Counted from the first letter of the stretch, positions 19,146 through 27,920 are shown. The stretch: 64,000 nt of DNA from Methylomicrobium lacus LW14 (GCF_000527095.1 NZ_AZUN01000001.1:3671501-3735500), one strand, 5' to 3'. The notes: generated from the letters alone by a model not told the origin. Made by a program: numbers and translations.

Positions 19146-19433
19146 ATGGCTATCACAGCGAAATGGCGTCAGCATATTGAAGCGTGGCAACGTAGCGGGC
19201 TATCACAAGCCGCGTATTGCGCCGAGCGGCAACTCAATGTCCGTACCTTCACGGCGCGTTTGAGCGACTATCGCAAATTGCCCCAGCCAGAGTCGGCAGC
19301 CTTAATACCAGTGCATGTTCAACCGTCTGCGCCTGCCGCGATTGTCTTCACGCATGCCCAAGGTCACCGCCTGGAGTTGTCCGCTACCGTATCAGCGCGC
19401 TGGGTGGCTGAGTTGTTGCGATGCCTGGCTTGA
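19146..19433 (+). CDS. tnpA: IS66 accessory protein TnpA, copy A
   Basis: The 95-residue protein has an N-terminal helix-turn-helix (WRQHIEAWQRSGLSQAAYCA) typical of the IS66 OrfA. GGAG lies seven bases ahead of the ATG. It overlaps the next gene by 13 bp, indicating coupled translation. Confidence 0.9.
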   Translation: MAITAKWRQHIEAWQRSGLSQAAYCAERQLNVRTFTARLSDYRKLPQPESAALIPVHVQPSAPAAIVFTHAQGHRLELSATVSARWVAELLRCLA

Positions 19434-19771
19434 TTGCGAGTCCGGCACAGATCTGGCTGGCGGTGGCGCCGGTCGATATGCGGCGCGGCCTGGATGGCTT
19501 AACCGCAATCGTCCAGCAAAGCCTGGGGCACCCGCCTGGCTGCGGATCGGCCTTCATCTTCCGCAACCGTGCCGGCAACCGCTTGCGCCTGTTGCTGTGG
19601 GACGGCAATGGGGTTTGGCTGTGCCAGCGGCGGTTGCATCGAGGCAGTTTTGTTTGGCCCAAAGCCTCTGACCCGGTCTTTGCGCTCAGTCAGGCCCAGT
19701 GGCAGTGGCTTGTGGCTGGTGTCGATTGGCAACGGCTATCGGCACAACCGTCAACAGAATGGCGGGTGTAA
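19421..19771 (+). CDS. tnpB: IS66 accessory protein TnpB (IS66 Orf2), copy A
   Basis: The 116-residue protein has the family signature APVDMRRGLDGLTAIVQQ, GSAFIFRNRAGNRLRLLLWD and GVWLCQRRLHRGSFVWP. It is needed with TnpA and TnpC for IS66 transposition in studied members. Confidence 0.95.
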   Translation: MPGLIASPAQIWLAVAPVDMRRGLDGLTAIVQQSLGHPPGCGSAFIFRNRAGNRLRLLLWDGNGVWLCQRRLHRGSFVWPKASDPVFALSQAQWQWLVAGVDWQRLSAQPSTEWRV

Positions 19772-19835
19772 GGTACGGTATTGAAACCTAGTAAAATCAA
19801 GGCGTTCAGTGGGTTTATGCAGTATAATAACGGCC

Positions 19836-21428
19836 ATGAATCCCCTCGCCAAACTCGATCAGTTGAACCTGGAGCCTTCGGCAAAAACCGAAGTAGCCGC
19901 ATTGATTCAAGCGCTGATCGAGCAGGCTGAGCGGGATGCCAAAGCCATTCAGAGCAAAGACGTCAAAATCGCCGCGCTGACCCACGAGTTGGCGTATTAC
20001 AAGCGCATCCGTTTCAGCACCAAGAGCGAAGCCTTGGCCCCGCTGCAGCGGGATGTGTTCGAGGAAACCTGGAACACGGATATTTCGGCCATCGACGCGG
20101 AAGTCGAGCAACTGCAAGATGCCAGTCCTTGTACCACGGTGGTCCGCCCCAAACGCCTGCGCGCCGGCCGGCAACCGTTACCGTCTCACTTGCCGCGCAT
20201 CGAACACCGCCACGAACCCGAATCCTGCACCTGCGGGCACTGCGGCCGGGAGTTGGTCAAGATCGGCGAAGATGTGACCGAGCAACTGGATGTCGAGCCG
20301 GCGAAGTTCTTCGTCCATCGCCATATCCGCCCGCAATATGCCTGCCGGAGCTGCGAGACCGTGACGGCGGCGTCGATTCCGCCGGCGGTGATCGATGGCG
20401 GTCTGGCGGCGGTCGGCTTGTTGAGCTGGGTGATGATCAGCAAATTCCAGGACCATCTGCCGCTCTACCGCTTGGAGCAGATCGCCGCCCGCGACGGCGT
20501 GATCTTGTCCCGTTCCACCCTGGCCGACTGGGTCGGACGTCTCGGCGTCGCCTTGGAACCTTTGGCGGATCGCCTGGCCTGGCATCTTCAACAACGGCCG
20601 AGTCTTCATGCCGATGAAACGCCGGTGCCGCAACTGGATCCCGGCAACGGCAAAACCAAGAAAGCCTACCTGTGGGCCTACCGCAGCAATGACCTACAAC
20701 CGGGGCCCAAGATCATCGTCTTCGACTATCAAGCCGGTCGCAGCGGCCGGCATGCCGGGCAGTTTCTAGGCGATTGGCAAGGCCATCTCGTGGTCGACGA
20801 CTACGCCGGCTATAAAGCCTTGTTTGCGGCCGCCCGCGCCCATCCCGAAACTCGACTTCGGCTTGAGCCATGTATCGAACTGGCGTGTTGGGCGCATGCG
20901 CGGCGGAAATTCTTCGACCTGTTCCAGGCCAGCCAGAGCCCGATTGCGCAAGAAGCCTTACAGCGCATCGCGGTGCTGTATGCGATTGAAGCCGAAGGCC
21001 AAAGCCTGAGTTCAGCGGAACGCCAACGCCTGCGTGCCGAGAAAAGCCGGCCGGCACTGGCCGGCCTGCACGACTGGCTGCAACGCACCCGAACCCACGC
21101 CGCGCCCAATACCGCGACCGCTAAAGCCATCGACTACAGCTTGAAACGCTGGATCGCTCTCACACGCTATGCTGAAACCGGCGATCTGCCAATCGACAAC
21201 AACCCGATTGAAAACAGCATCCGACCTATCGCTTTGGGTAAAAAGAACTGGCTCTTTGCCGGCTCGGAACGCGCCGGAAAGCGCGCGGCTGTGATTCAAA
21301 CCTTGCTCGGCACGGCCAAGCTCAACGGCCTCGATCCTTCGGCCTGGCTAAAAGACACCCTCGAAAAACTGCCTACCTGGCCTAACAGCCGTATCGACGA
21401 ACTACTGCCTTTCGGCAAATCACATTAA
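19836..21428 (+). CDS. tnpC: IS66 transposase TnpC, copy A
   Basis: The 530-residue DDE transposase starts at ATG 19836 (MNPLAKLDQLN); a GTG at 19809 is in frame. It has an N-terminal coiled coil with the leucine-rich segment, a zinc-finger-like CTCGHCGREL, the DDE domain (first Asp in SLHADETPVPQL, second in HLVVDDYAGYKALF, Glu in LPIDNNPIENSIRPIALGKKN given in part), and the C-terminal IS66 tail LDPSAWLKDTLEKLP. It appears intact. Confidence 0.96.
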   Translation: MNPLAKLDQLNLEPSAKTEVAALIQALIEQAERDAKAIQSKDVKIAALTHELAYYKRIRFSTKSEALAPLQRDVFEETWNTDISAIDAEVEQLQDASPCTTVVRPKRLRAGRQPLPSHLPRIEHRHEPESCTCGHCGRELVKIGEDVTEQLDVEPAKFFVHRHIRPQYACRSCETVTAASIPPAVIDGGLAAVGLLSWVMISKFQDHLPLYRLEQIAARDGVILSRSTLADWVGRLGVALEPLADRLAWHLQQRPSLHADETPVPQLDPGNGKTKKAYLWAYRSNDLQPGPKIIVFDYQAGRSGRHAGQFLGDWQGHLVVDDYAGYKALFAAARAHPETRLRLEPCIELACWAHARRKFFDLFQASQSPIAQEALQRIAVLYAIEAEGQSLSSAERQRLRAEKSRPALAGLHDWLQRTRTHAAPNTATAKAIDYSLKRWIALTRYAETGDLPIDNNPIENSIRPIALGKKNWLFAGSERAGKRAAVIQTLLGTAKLNGLDPSAWLKDTLEKLPTWPNSRIDELLPFGKSH

Positions 21429-21927
21429 ATCACGCCCCCATCAACCTCGCTATGTGGTAGGGTTGGACGCTTACATTTGGCGCTGCCTTTTGTGCAATAC
21501 ACATCGGCCACCCACGTTTCTCCATCCGGGGTTTCACCTTCTTTTTCCGTGACAACATTCCAGCCAAGGCGTGCGGCGGTCTTTGCGATGAGGCTCTTGA
21601 GGTAGATGTGCTCGGCGGATTCACCTTCAGATGAACAATCGCCTTTTCCATGATGAGCGAAAAACAAAGTGCCTAATTTGCTTTTCTTTAAAACGGCCTT
21701 GGTGTCACAGCACTGCATAAAAACAGGCTGTTTTTTCAGTTCGGACCAACCATCCTCATCGTAATTGAAAGCGAAAATATCTTCGTTGTTCAGTCTGGCT
21801 CTAAGTGGCAATACAAATCCCCTTTATTAGCTTTTTCTCAGCATTTTGCAATGATCTTTGTGAGGCCTTCGTTGCGGTAATTCCTGAATAATTCCATCGT
21901 TGCTGAGCAGTTTCCAACCACACCAAG

Positions 21928-22275
21928 CTATTGCCGATTTTTTACGGACATCACCAAAGCCCTAAATTCCGCTTGATCTGCCTCGGTGAGGGCATCGACA
22001 TTACTCAATCCGTACTTACTGCATACCTCTTTTGCAACTTGGTGGGTTATCAGTAAGAGCACCTGATCCTCTGGATTGCTTTGGTCTAAAGCGGCTTTTG
22101 CAGCTTTTCCGGACATAAATTGCAGGGCAGACATTAATGACCATCCATTTCCAAGCTCTTTTGAGAGGGCAGATTTTAATTCTTCAAAGAGCGAAATATC
22201 GCCTAAAATCCAGGTTTGTATAAGCGCAGCGCAAAGTCTCGTTTTTTGAAGTTCAAAGTGTATGTTTTTCGCCAT
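21928..22275 (-). CDS. Hypothetical protein, 115 aa
   Basis: The protein is not recognised. It is small, helical in appearance and rich in Leu and Ala (TRLCAALIQTWILGDISLFE, GKAAKAALDQSNPEDQVLLL), with no signal or membrane segment. It lies between the LOTUS-domain gene and the split CoiA-like gene, all on the minus strand, so the group may have formed one operon. Just upstream (about 22294-22490, minus) a further 57-codon frame ending QQQIENLLASH lacks an evident start and may be a decayed gene. Confidence 0.5.
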   Translation of the reverse strand: MAKNIHFELQKTRLCAALIQTWILGDISLFEELKSALSKELGNGWSLMSALQFMSGKAAKAALDQSNPEDQVLLLITHQVAKEVCSKYGLSNVDALTEADQAEFRALVMSVKNRQ

Positions 22276-22501
22276 AATTGGAAGGCTCTCAATGTGATGC
22301 CAATAAGTTTTCTATTTGTTGCTGAACATTGCGGCTTTGGCTGACAGCCATAAAATACATCTCTGCCTTTCTGTTTAGCCAAAATTCAAGACCAAAATAA
22401 ACCGATAGGCGTTTCTGGCAATTTAAAGTCTTCCGGAAACGCTCCCGCTTATCCCGGCCTACATGGCTGTTGATTGATTTAGATGTTTAGAATATGCCAG
22501 A

Positions 22502-23590
22502 TTAACTTTGTTTTAGCCGGTAACAAATGTTATGAACCCCATCCCCTTTACCTGTCCGCCACTCAAAAAGGTCAGATTCGACCATGAAATTATACAATGA
22601 TTGGTAGCCTAGCTTTTCAGTGACTTCAGATAATTCGTTAGAATAGGACGCGTCAATTTGCTTGGCCGTTGCGACTAACGATGTCCAGTCATCGGTTTTA
22701 CCGGTTTTATTCGCTGTATCAGTGATTGCCTGAATAAGCCGGTAACTGGCGGCATAAGCAAGTGCCGGTTTTGAGCGATAGGCCCAACGATAACCACCAT
22801 TGTTGAGTTCTTCTTTGATGATGTCAAAGTACTCCGATGCCTCCATTAAGTCAGGCAAAGTTTGATACCCCCATCTATTTTCTAGTTGCTCCATTTCACC
22901 AGGCAATATTTGCCTAATTTGTTGAATAGCCACGCTCAAAAATGTCCAACCATCAGGTCTTGGTTTTTGAACGGCTACGTTTAATAACAATTGAACAATA
23001 GAACTTTGTTGCAGAAAACCGAGTTCAAACGCCTTTTTACCTTCAGCAGAGGAAAGAAAAGCCGTGTATTCTTTTTTTATTTCTTCGAAGCTTTCAATGA
23101 TCGACTTCAAATACTCGTACTCAGGTATTAATCGTTCTCTTTGCTGATCTAAGTAATCTCTGATTTCCAAACAACTATTAAGAGATTCTGGATTGAAGCG
23201 TGGCAATAAATGATGAATCAAGTCATTCCTGTCATCGACCAATGCCTTTAGCTCCCGCTTTTTACTTTCATAAAAATCACCGTCAGCCTCGACTGAAAAG
23301 GAAAAAGAAATATACGGTTCTATGCGTTCAGCAGTTGGTTCAGGTGATGAATTGGGCGATTGAAATGCAGTTTCGACGAATTCGCCAACGAGTGTGCCCA
23401 GGGTCTTCTTTCTTGTATCAGCGACTTTCTTTTTCTGACTTTTTGGGAATTCGTTTATGTAACCAGAAACCTGTCCATTCGCTATCAAATGTTTCAACAA
23501 GAGCTCTATTTTCTGAAAATTGACCAAATTCCTGCCAATTTTCTGGAATACTTCGTCTCTGATAGCAGAAAGATCCTGATTTGTATTCAT
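22502..23590 (-). CDS. Protein with two C-terminal OST-HTH/LOTUS-like domains
   Basis: The 362-residue protein has a helical N-terminal part (about 1-205) of unknown type. Two similar modules follow at about 213-280 and 293-360: DGWTFLSVAIQQIRQILP ... WGYQTLPDLMEAS, and DDWTSLVATAKQIDASYS ... LGYQSLYNFMVES. This spacing matches OST-HTH/LOTUS domains, which bind RNA (often G-rich or G-quadruplex) in bacteria and eukaryotes. In bacteria such domains often accompany NYN nucleases. Here a NYN-type gene exists only at 14.3 kb in the core. No catalytic motif is seen. Confidence 0.65.
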   Translation of the reverse strand: MNTNQDLSAIRDEVFQKIGRNLVNFQKIELLLKHLIANGQVSGYINEFPKSQKKKVADTRKKTLGTLVGEFVETAFQSPNSSPEPTAERIEPYISFSFSVEADGDFYESKKRELKALVDDRNDLIHHLLPRFNPESLNSCLEIRDYLDQQRERLIPEYEYLKSIIESFEEIKKEYTAFLSSAEGKKAFELGFLQQSSIVQLLLNVAVQKPRPDGWTFLSVAIQQIRQILPGEMEQLENRWGYQTLPDLMEASEYFDIIKEELNNGGYRWAYRSKPALAYAASYRLIQAITDTANKTGKTDDWTSLVATAKQIDASYSNELSEVTEKLGYQSLYNFMVESDLFEWRTGKGDGVHNICYRLKQS

Positions 23591-23794
23591 GTTCTGTTTC
23601 TAAGTTTTTTACCGCAATAGGGTCGGATCTTGCAATAACGCAGCAATAATAAATAGCCTGACGGACTGTTTAGCCCCCAGTTGCTGACTCACCTCTCAAA
23701 AGCATCTAGGCCTGCTACGGGTCAGTTTTGCCCCCTTCATTACGAAGTGGATGATCGCCAATTTCGAGTGAATGTAACCAGCTTATATTTGCAG

Positions 23795-23945
23795 TTAAAA
23801 TGAGCCAGAGAATGGTAAATGCGAGCCCGAAGGAATAAACGCAAGCTCAGTTGTAATTAATTCGAGCTCAGCGGAATTTTCAGTTGGTTAATTCGAGCCA
23901 AAATCAGCGATAAATGCAAGTTGGGCCGTTTTCAAACGCGAGCTG
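23795..23945 (+). repeat. Seven short direct repeats at about 22-bp spacing
   Basis: Motifs of the form TAA(A/T)(T/C/G)CGAGC or TAAATGCAAG recur in the same orientation near 23795, 23815, 23834, 23857, 23889, 23911 and 23934. Spacing of 19-32 bp, mostly 20-23, puts them on the same face of the helix. Such arrays occur at transposon ends (Tn7/IS21-type transposase sites) and as replication iterons. No adjacent transposase or rep gene was found. Confidence 0.55.
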
Positions 23946-23950
23946 TACAA

Positions 23951-24913
23951 TTAATAAGACAGGGATTCTCCAATTTGCTTACTATAGAGGTGAGAATTGC
24001 ATTTAGGGCAGATATTTCCTCCTGCTTTATAACCTTCCCAATGAGAATCACACATTACACATACAAAATTAACCAAGCTGTTTAACGGCTTTTCTGTTCC
24101 GAAATCATAAAATTTGGCTAATTTCTGGCTTTCTGGTGTAGATGGCTTTGGAATTGAATACTTTGAATGATTGGTAGGGTTAAGAGGAATAATATTGTAT
24201 GTAAGATTCACAGCCCCTTTCTCCAAGCTTTCAAGCATGGAAAATGCACATTGCTCAAATCGTGGATGAAATATCCACCTTTTTGAACCCTTGTCATGAG
24301 TCAGAAAATCAGCCAGTATTCCATGATAGGTCTTGCTCTCTGATTTGGCGGCTTTGAATTTACACAATAACGAATCCAGAGAGATTTCAATTATCCCGCA
24401 TTTTGTATCTTCAGGGCTAAATAGAGCATCTGGTACAACCCTACCGGGGTGGGTGAAATAAATTACGAACTTGAACGATTCTATGGATCCGATAAGATCA
24501 ACGGCCACACCAGAGAATGTGTCTTCCACTTTAAGGGCTTCGATCGTTATATTTCTCTCTTTTGTAACGATAAATTCCTTGTTCTGCCTATACCTAAGTA
24601 TACCTTCGTAATACTCTATTTTTCCTATCAGTTCTGGCAAGTGGAGAGTTAATTGATTACCGATTAGCTGCCGTGCCATCATACGCAGCGACAAATAAAA
24701 AGAATACTCACATTCGTTTTTGGTTTCCTTGTAGACCTTTTTGCTGGCATGCCCAAAATGCCAAACATTTCTATCGCCTTGCCTAGCTTCTAAAGGCGTA
24801 TGGCACGATGGGCATACACAGCCGCATTGCTTTCCATTAGGGACATCATAGACATCAACAAGCTCGTCGTCAGATACTCTTAATCCAAACGGTATCTTAT
24901 TTAAATCACTCAC
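23951..24913 (-). CDS. CoiA-like protein with N- and C-terminal zinc ribbons
   Basis: The 320-residue protein starts at GTG 24913. Near the N-terminus it has CGCVCPSCHTPLEARQGDRN followed by VWHFGHASKK, the zinc-binding and His motif of CoiA-type proteins. A central segment YEGILRYRQNKEFIVTKERN ... FSGVAVDLIGSIESFKFVIYF carries the D-x(n)-(E/Q)-x-K-like nuclease core in degenerate form. A second zinc ribbon, FVCVMCDSHWEGYKAGG ... CPKCNSHLY, ends the protein. It is a second, diverged relative of the gene split by IS66. CoiA acts in transformation in Gram-positives; in proteobacterial islands its role is unknown. Confidence 0.65.
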   Translation of the reverse strand: MSDLNKIPFGLRVSDDELVDVYDVPNGKQCGCVCPSCHTPLEARQGDRNVWHFGHASKKVYKETKNECEYSFYLSLRMMARQLIGNQLTLHLPELIGKIEYYEGILRYRQNKEFIVTKERNITIEALKVEDTFSGVAVDLIGSIESFKFVIYFTHPGRVVPDALFSPEDTKCGIIEISLDSLLCKFKAAKSESKTYHGILADFLTHDKGSKRWIFHPRFEQCAFSMLESLEKGAVNLTYNIIPLNPTNHSKYSIPKPSTPESQKLAKFYDFGTEKPLNSLVNFVCVMCDSHWEGYKAGGNICPKCNSHLYSKQIGESLSY

Positions 24914-24940
24914 GAATCTTTTTCCATTCTTCTTGAATAA

Positions 24941-25195
24941 TCACTTCTGAAGCATCATCTGGATGCGTAACACAGAGGAAACCCGCAATTTGCTTTCCGG
25001 AGCATGCAACCGAAAAGCGTTCCGGATCACCATACCAAGACCGAAGTGCAAATCGATCAGATCTTCCTCGCGCATCGCCGCGACGGTAGTTTTCTGCTCA
25101 TCGTCAAGTATAGACATTAAACGTTCGATGGCCTCGTCGACAGTCTCCGGCGGCAGCATGTGTTGTTCAAGAAAGTCTGGCCAATTTTTGGTCAA
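24941..25195 (-). CDS. DUF6794-like small protein
   Basis: The 84-residue protein starts at TTG 25195 (GGAG about ten bases upstream). The pattern LPPETVDEAIERLMSILDDE followed by DLIDLHFGLGMVIRNAFRLH is that of small DUF6794 proteins, whose function is unknown. It lies 27 bp ahead of the CoiA-like gene on the same strand and is probably co-transcribed. Confidence 0.6.
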   Translation of the reverse strand: MTKNWPDFLEQHMLPPETVDEAIERLMSILDDEQKTTVAAMREEDLIDLHFGLGMVIRNAFRLHAPESKLRVSSVLRIQMMLQK

Positions 25196-25571
25196 TCTAA
25201 TTCAACTCCGCTGTTTGCCATGGGTAGCGCTGGTAGGCTCCCAGACTTATCCAGAAATTTTGTGGATAGTACGATAGCCGGCATGCCAGGGGAGGGCTCA
25301 GGCTTGGGATATTGATCAGCGATCGCCTTGCAACGGTCATTACAATTTACTTAGAACGCATGTTAGCTCATCGGTGATTAACAGTCTGGTGTTAATTCCC
25401 GCAAAATCAAAGGCTTAGTATAAAATTATTTTGTGCAAACTCCATTGTAACGCATTGATTTTTAAATAGTTAAAAAATTATTTTGGACAGTTTTTTTGAT
25501 GAAATCATTTCAAGAATTAGCATCAATTGACCACGATATTTTCTAGCTTGCCCCTGTGCTAAAGGGTTAGG
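25196..25571. other. Intergenic region without recognised features
   Basis: The 376 bp become AT-rich at 25370-25550. They probably include the promoter of the minus-strand DUF6794/CoiA-like pair. No gene was recognised on either strand. Confidence 0.3.
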
Positions 25572-25796
25572 TTAGGGGGCATTCGAAAAAATGGGGCAGA
25601 CAGGATCACTTTCCCGTACCTGTAATCCGATTGGCGCCGTCGCCCTCAACCCCGACTTGGCGACGCGAGAAAACTTGAGGAATGCAGCATGATTTTTGCG
25701 ATAACTATCTTGAACAACATTGGGACCTAAATCGCGACCGATGCGGCGAGTGCCTCGCGCATCCTTTTTACTTGACATGTTGATTTTTCCTGCCAC
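25572..25796 (-). CDS. Short basic ORF of doubtful status
   Basis: The frame encodes 74 residues rich in Arg and Lys at the N-terminus (SSKKDARGTRRIGRDLG). It ends in a stretch whose DNA (CAGACAGGATCACTTTCCC near 25600) looks like a mobile-element or REP end. It is divergent from the gene at 25833. It could be a remnant or a small DNA-binding protein. Low confidence. Confidence 0.3.
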   Translation of the reverse strand: MAGKINMSSKKDARGTRRIGRDLGPNVVQDSYRKNHAAFLKFSRVAKSGLRATAPIGLQVRESDPVCPIFSNAP

Positions 25797-25832
25797 AATT
25801 TAGGCTTGAAAAATCAACATAGGATTATTTAA

Positions 25833-26453
25833 ATGCTAAAAATCTTGAAAGTCGAGCACGAGGTAAAGAACCGTTTAGCGTTGTTTGATTTAAAAAAGGA
25901 GCTATTGGCCGAAGTTGCTATCAGGGCAATTTCCCAAAAGCGGAATGCTGTTTCGAACCACCCGGTCAACGCCGCCGGTACTTTTGCTTACCATGAAGGC
26001 GTGCGTTCTATGCGCGATCTATTTGTTGACGGGGCAACGTGGACAAAGTTGGTCGAGAACGGCATCGAATATATCGAAAACTCTGACAAGAAGTTAAGGG
26101 TTATTTATCAAAATGTGGATTACGCCTGTAATTCATCCCACGATCCGCAGCCGCTCACCAAGCGCGGAGGCTCGGCCAAGAGTAAAGCCATCAGTTCCAA
26201 TCAGGTTGATTTATTCGGACGCGAATCGACCAACCCCAATGTTTGGGTGATTTGCGTGAGCGAAAAAGACGGCGTTGTGAATGCCGAGTTGTCTAAGCCG
26301 ACTCAAATACTGGAGAACGGCGAGTTTTCACAATTTAAGGAGCGAATTTTCATTTTAGAAAAGCACGACATGAACGGCCCAAGCCCAACGAAAGGATCGA
26401 GCGATTCCGAATCTACTTATGACGACGATGTTAAAATTAGCTTTAAGGGTTAG
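25833..26453 (+). CDS. Unknown 206-aa protein paired with an XRE-ImmA gene
   Basis: The family is not recognised. The N-terminal third is charged (EHEVKNRLALFDLKKELLAE), the centre has RKAVS-like basic text and GVRSMRDLFVDGATWTKLVE, and the C-terminus is polar and acidic. It has no signal or membrane segments. The stop lies five bases before the XRE-ImmA start, so the pair is one operon. XRE-ImmA proteins usually control a neighbouring toxin or mobile-element gene, so this protein could be an effector. Confidence 0.6.
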   Translation: MLKILKVEHEVKNRLALFDLKKELLAEVAIRAISQKRNAVSNHPVNAAGTFAYHEGVRSMRDLFVDGATWTKLVENGIEYIENSDKKLRVIYQNVDYACNSSHDPQPLTKRGGSAKSKAISSNQVDLFGRESTNPNVWVICVSEKDGVVNAELSKPTQILENGEFSQFKERIFILEKHDMNGPSPTKGSSDSESTYDDDVKISFKG

Positions 26454-26458
26454 AAAAG

Positions 26459-27526
26459 ATGTTTAACCCGCAGCGGCTTTCTTTAGCGAGAAAACGCAGA
26501 AAGCACACGAAAAAGTCGCTAGCAGAGATTATTGGCGTAACGCCCTTAACGTTGACCAGACTCGAGGCCGGCGAAAACCAGCCGGAAGAAGAAACGATTA
26601 AAAAGTTATCGAGTGCATTGAATTTTCCGATGCAATTCTTTTTCGGGGACGATATCGAAGGGATAAACTGCGAAGGCGTTAGCTTTAGAAAGTTATCGAC
26701 ACTGACCATCAAGGACCGAGACGCATCTTTGGCAAGCGGCGAGTTTGGCGTTATGTTCGCAGATTGGGTAGCGAATCGTTTCAATCTACCAGAATTGGAT
26801 ATTCCGGATTTAAGTGCTGATTACACGCCAGAAAGTGCAGCATTGGCGTTGCGAGAATATTGGGGCCTAGGCCAAAGTCCGATCAACGATATTATCAAGT
26901 TGTTGGAATCGAAAGGCGCAAGGATGCTGTCCCTTAAGGAAGATATTAAGACAGTGGATGCATTTTCCTTTTGGCGCAATAAAACGCCTTATATTTTTCT
27001 AAATTCTTTTAAAACGGTTGAACGCAGCCGATTTGATGCGGCTCATGAGCTTGGGCATCTTGTCATGCATGTTGGCGGCAGGTTAGATCATGGGAAAGCA
27101 ATTGAGCGGGAAGCGGACACTTTTGCATCGTGTTTTTTAATGCCTGAAGGCGATGTTAGGTCTGAGATCATAAGGAATCCGACAATCGAGTATTTGATCG
27201 AGAAAAAGGTTAGATGGAAGGTGTCTTTAGCGTCGCTGTGTTACCGGCTTAATAAATTGGGTATTTTGAGCGATTGGCAATATAGGAACTTTTGTATCGA
27301 AATCAATCTGCGGTTTAAAAACACAGAGCCCAATTCGGTAGGGACTATTTCGTCGACGTTATGGGAGATGGTTTTTAAGGAGTTGTGGAGTAAAAAAATT
27401 ACCAAGTCGACAATATCGAAAGAGCTAAATATTCCTTTGGATGAACTGGAAAAGCTGGTGGTTTTTAGAAACGATGCTTATGTAAAAAATGAGAGCGGCG
27501 GGAGGGGTTTGGCAGCAGTTAAGTAA
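26459..27526 (+). CDS. XRE regulator fused to ImmA/IrrE metallopeptidase
   Basis: The 355-residue protein has an N-terminal XRE helix-turn-helix (about 5-58; KKSLAEIIGVTPLTLTRLEAGENQP) and a central zinc-peptidase domain with the HExxH site in RFDAAHELGHLVMH and the third ligand region IEREADTFASCFLMPEGD. This architecture senses a signal and cleaves or relieves a repressor, as in ImmA/ImmR and IrrE/DdrO, or works as the antitoxin half of a module. Here the preceding 206-aa gene is the likely partner. Confidence 0.85.
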   Translation: MFNPQRLSLARKRRKHTKKSLAEIIGVTPLTLTRLEAGENQPEEETIKKLSSALNFPMQFFFGDDIEGINCEGVSFRKLSTLTIKDRDASLASGEFGVMFADWVANRFNLPELDIPDLSADYTPESAALALREYWGLGQSPINDIIKLLESKGARMLSLKEDIKTVDAFSFWRNKTPYIFLNSFKTVERSRFDAAHELGHLVMHVGGRLDHGKAIEREADTFASCFLMPEGDVRSEIIRNPTIEYLIEKKVRWKVSLASLCYRLNKLGILSDWQYRNFCIEINLRFKNTEPNSVGTISSTLWEMVFKELWSKKITKSTISKELNIPLDELEKLVVFRNDAYVKNESGGRGLAAVK

Positions 27527-27534
27527 TTCTGCAC

Positions 27535-27821
27535 ATGAAACTCGACAAGGCGCAGGCCGAGAAGCAGTTTGATCAATGGCTTGCGCAGGTCAAAGCATTG
27601 GGATTAGTGAGTTTTGACCCGTTTGTTATCACCTTGAGCAACTGGCGCGATAAAATCACCAACTATTTTTACGGCGACAAACTAGCGGTTTCGTGGAAGG
27701 GCTGAACAACAAGATCAAAGTCATCAAGCGTCGCTGTTATGGGATTTATAATCTGGGGCGATTGTTCCAGCACATCTGGATGGATGTCCAAGTGTCTCGC
27801 ACGTTGTTTGCGAAACACTAG
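27535..27821 (+). pseudogene. ISL3-family transposase remnant, frameshifted
   Basis: The first part reads ALGLVSFDPFVITLSNWRDK then ITNYFYG. After a frameshift near 27680 it continues TSGFVEGLNNKIKVIKRRCY, GIYNLGRLFQHIWMDV. This is the C-terminal end of ISL3-family transposases (typically YF-x-TSGFVEGLNNKIK). The 5' part and the inverted repeats are missing. Confidence 0.8.
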
Positions 27822-27920
27822 ATGATATTGTGGCTACCACGGGAAAGACGGAAGAGCCAATTATTATTTTATTGTCATCTATACATAGCAATAATAATAA
27901 AAAATTGCTAAAATTTGTAG

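Larger units (their letters stand above)
19069..21474 (+). mobile_element. IS66-family insertion sequence, copy A (complete)
   Basis: The element is 2406 bp, with imperfect terminal inverted repeats beginning GTAAGCG on both ends and an 8-bp target duplication ATTTGGCG at 19061-19068 and 21475-21482. It carries the three IS66 genes in order (tnpA, tnpB, tnpC). It differs from copy B at only three positions (19364 T/C, 21260 C/A, 21281 G/A), so transposition or conversion was recent. Confidence 0.97.
18351..21811 (-). pseudogene. CoiA-like gene split by IS66 insertion
   Basis: The gene reads on the minus strand from TTG 21811 (AAGGGGAT six bases upstream) to 21475 and resumes from 19068 to 18351. 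Removing the 2406-bp element and one copy of its 8-bp duplication restores an open frame of 348 codons. Across the join the text becomes CTKGSAKLAFEVQWTHQTND. The N-terminal half has TLFFAHHGKGDCSSEGESAE and HIYLKSLIAKTAARLGW, then the nuclease-like ETWVADVYCTKGSAKLAFEVQ; the C-terminal half has two CxxC pairs (CWNCRKVTG and CFYCNAL). This is the layout of the competence protein CoiA / predicted nuclease family. It should now be inactive. Confidence 0.85.

Noticed and set aside
20178..20633. Frames opposite and out of phase within both IS66 transposase genes
   Set aside because: They occur identically in both copies simply because the elements are identical, and TnpC explains the DNA fully.
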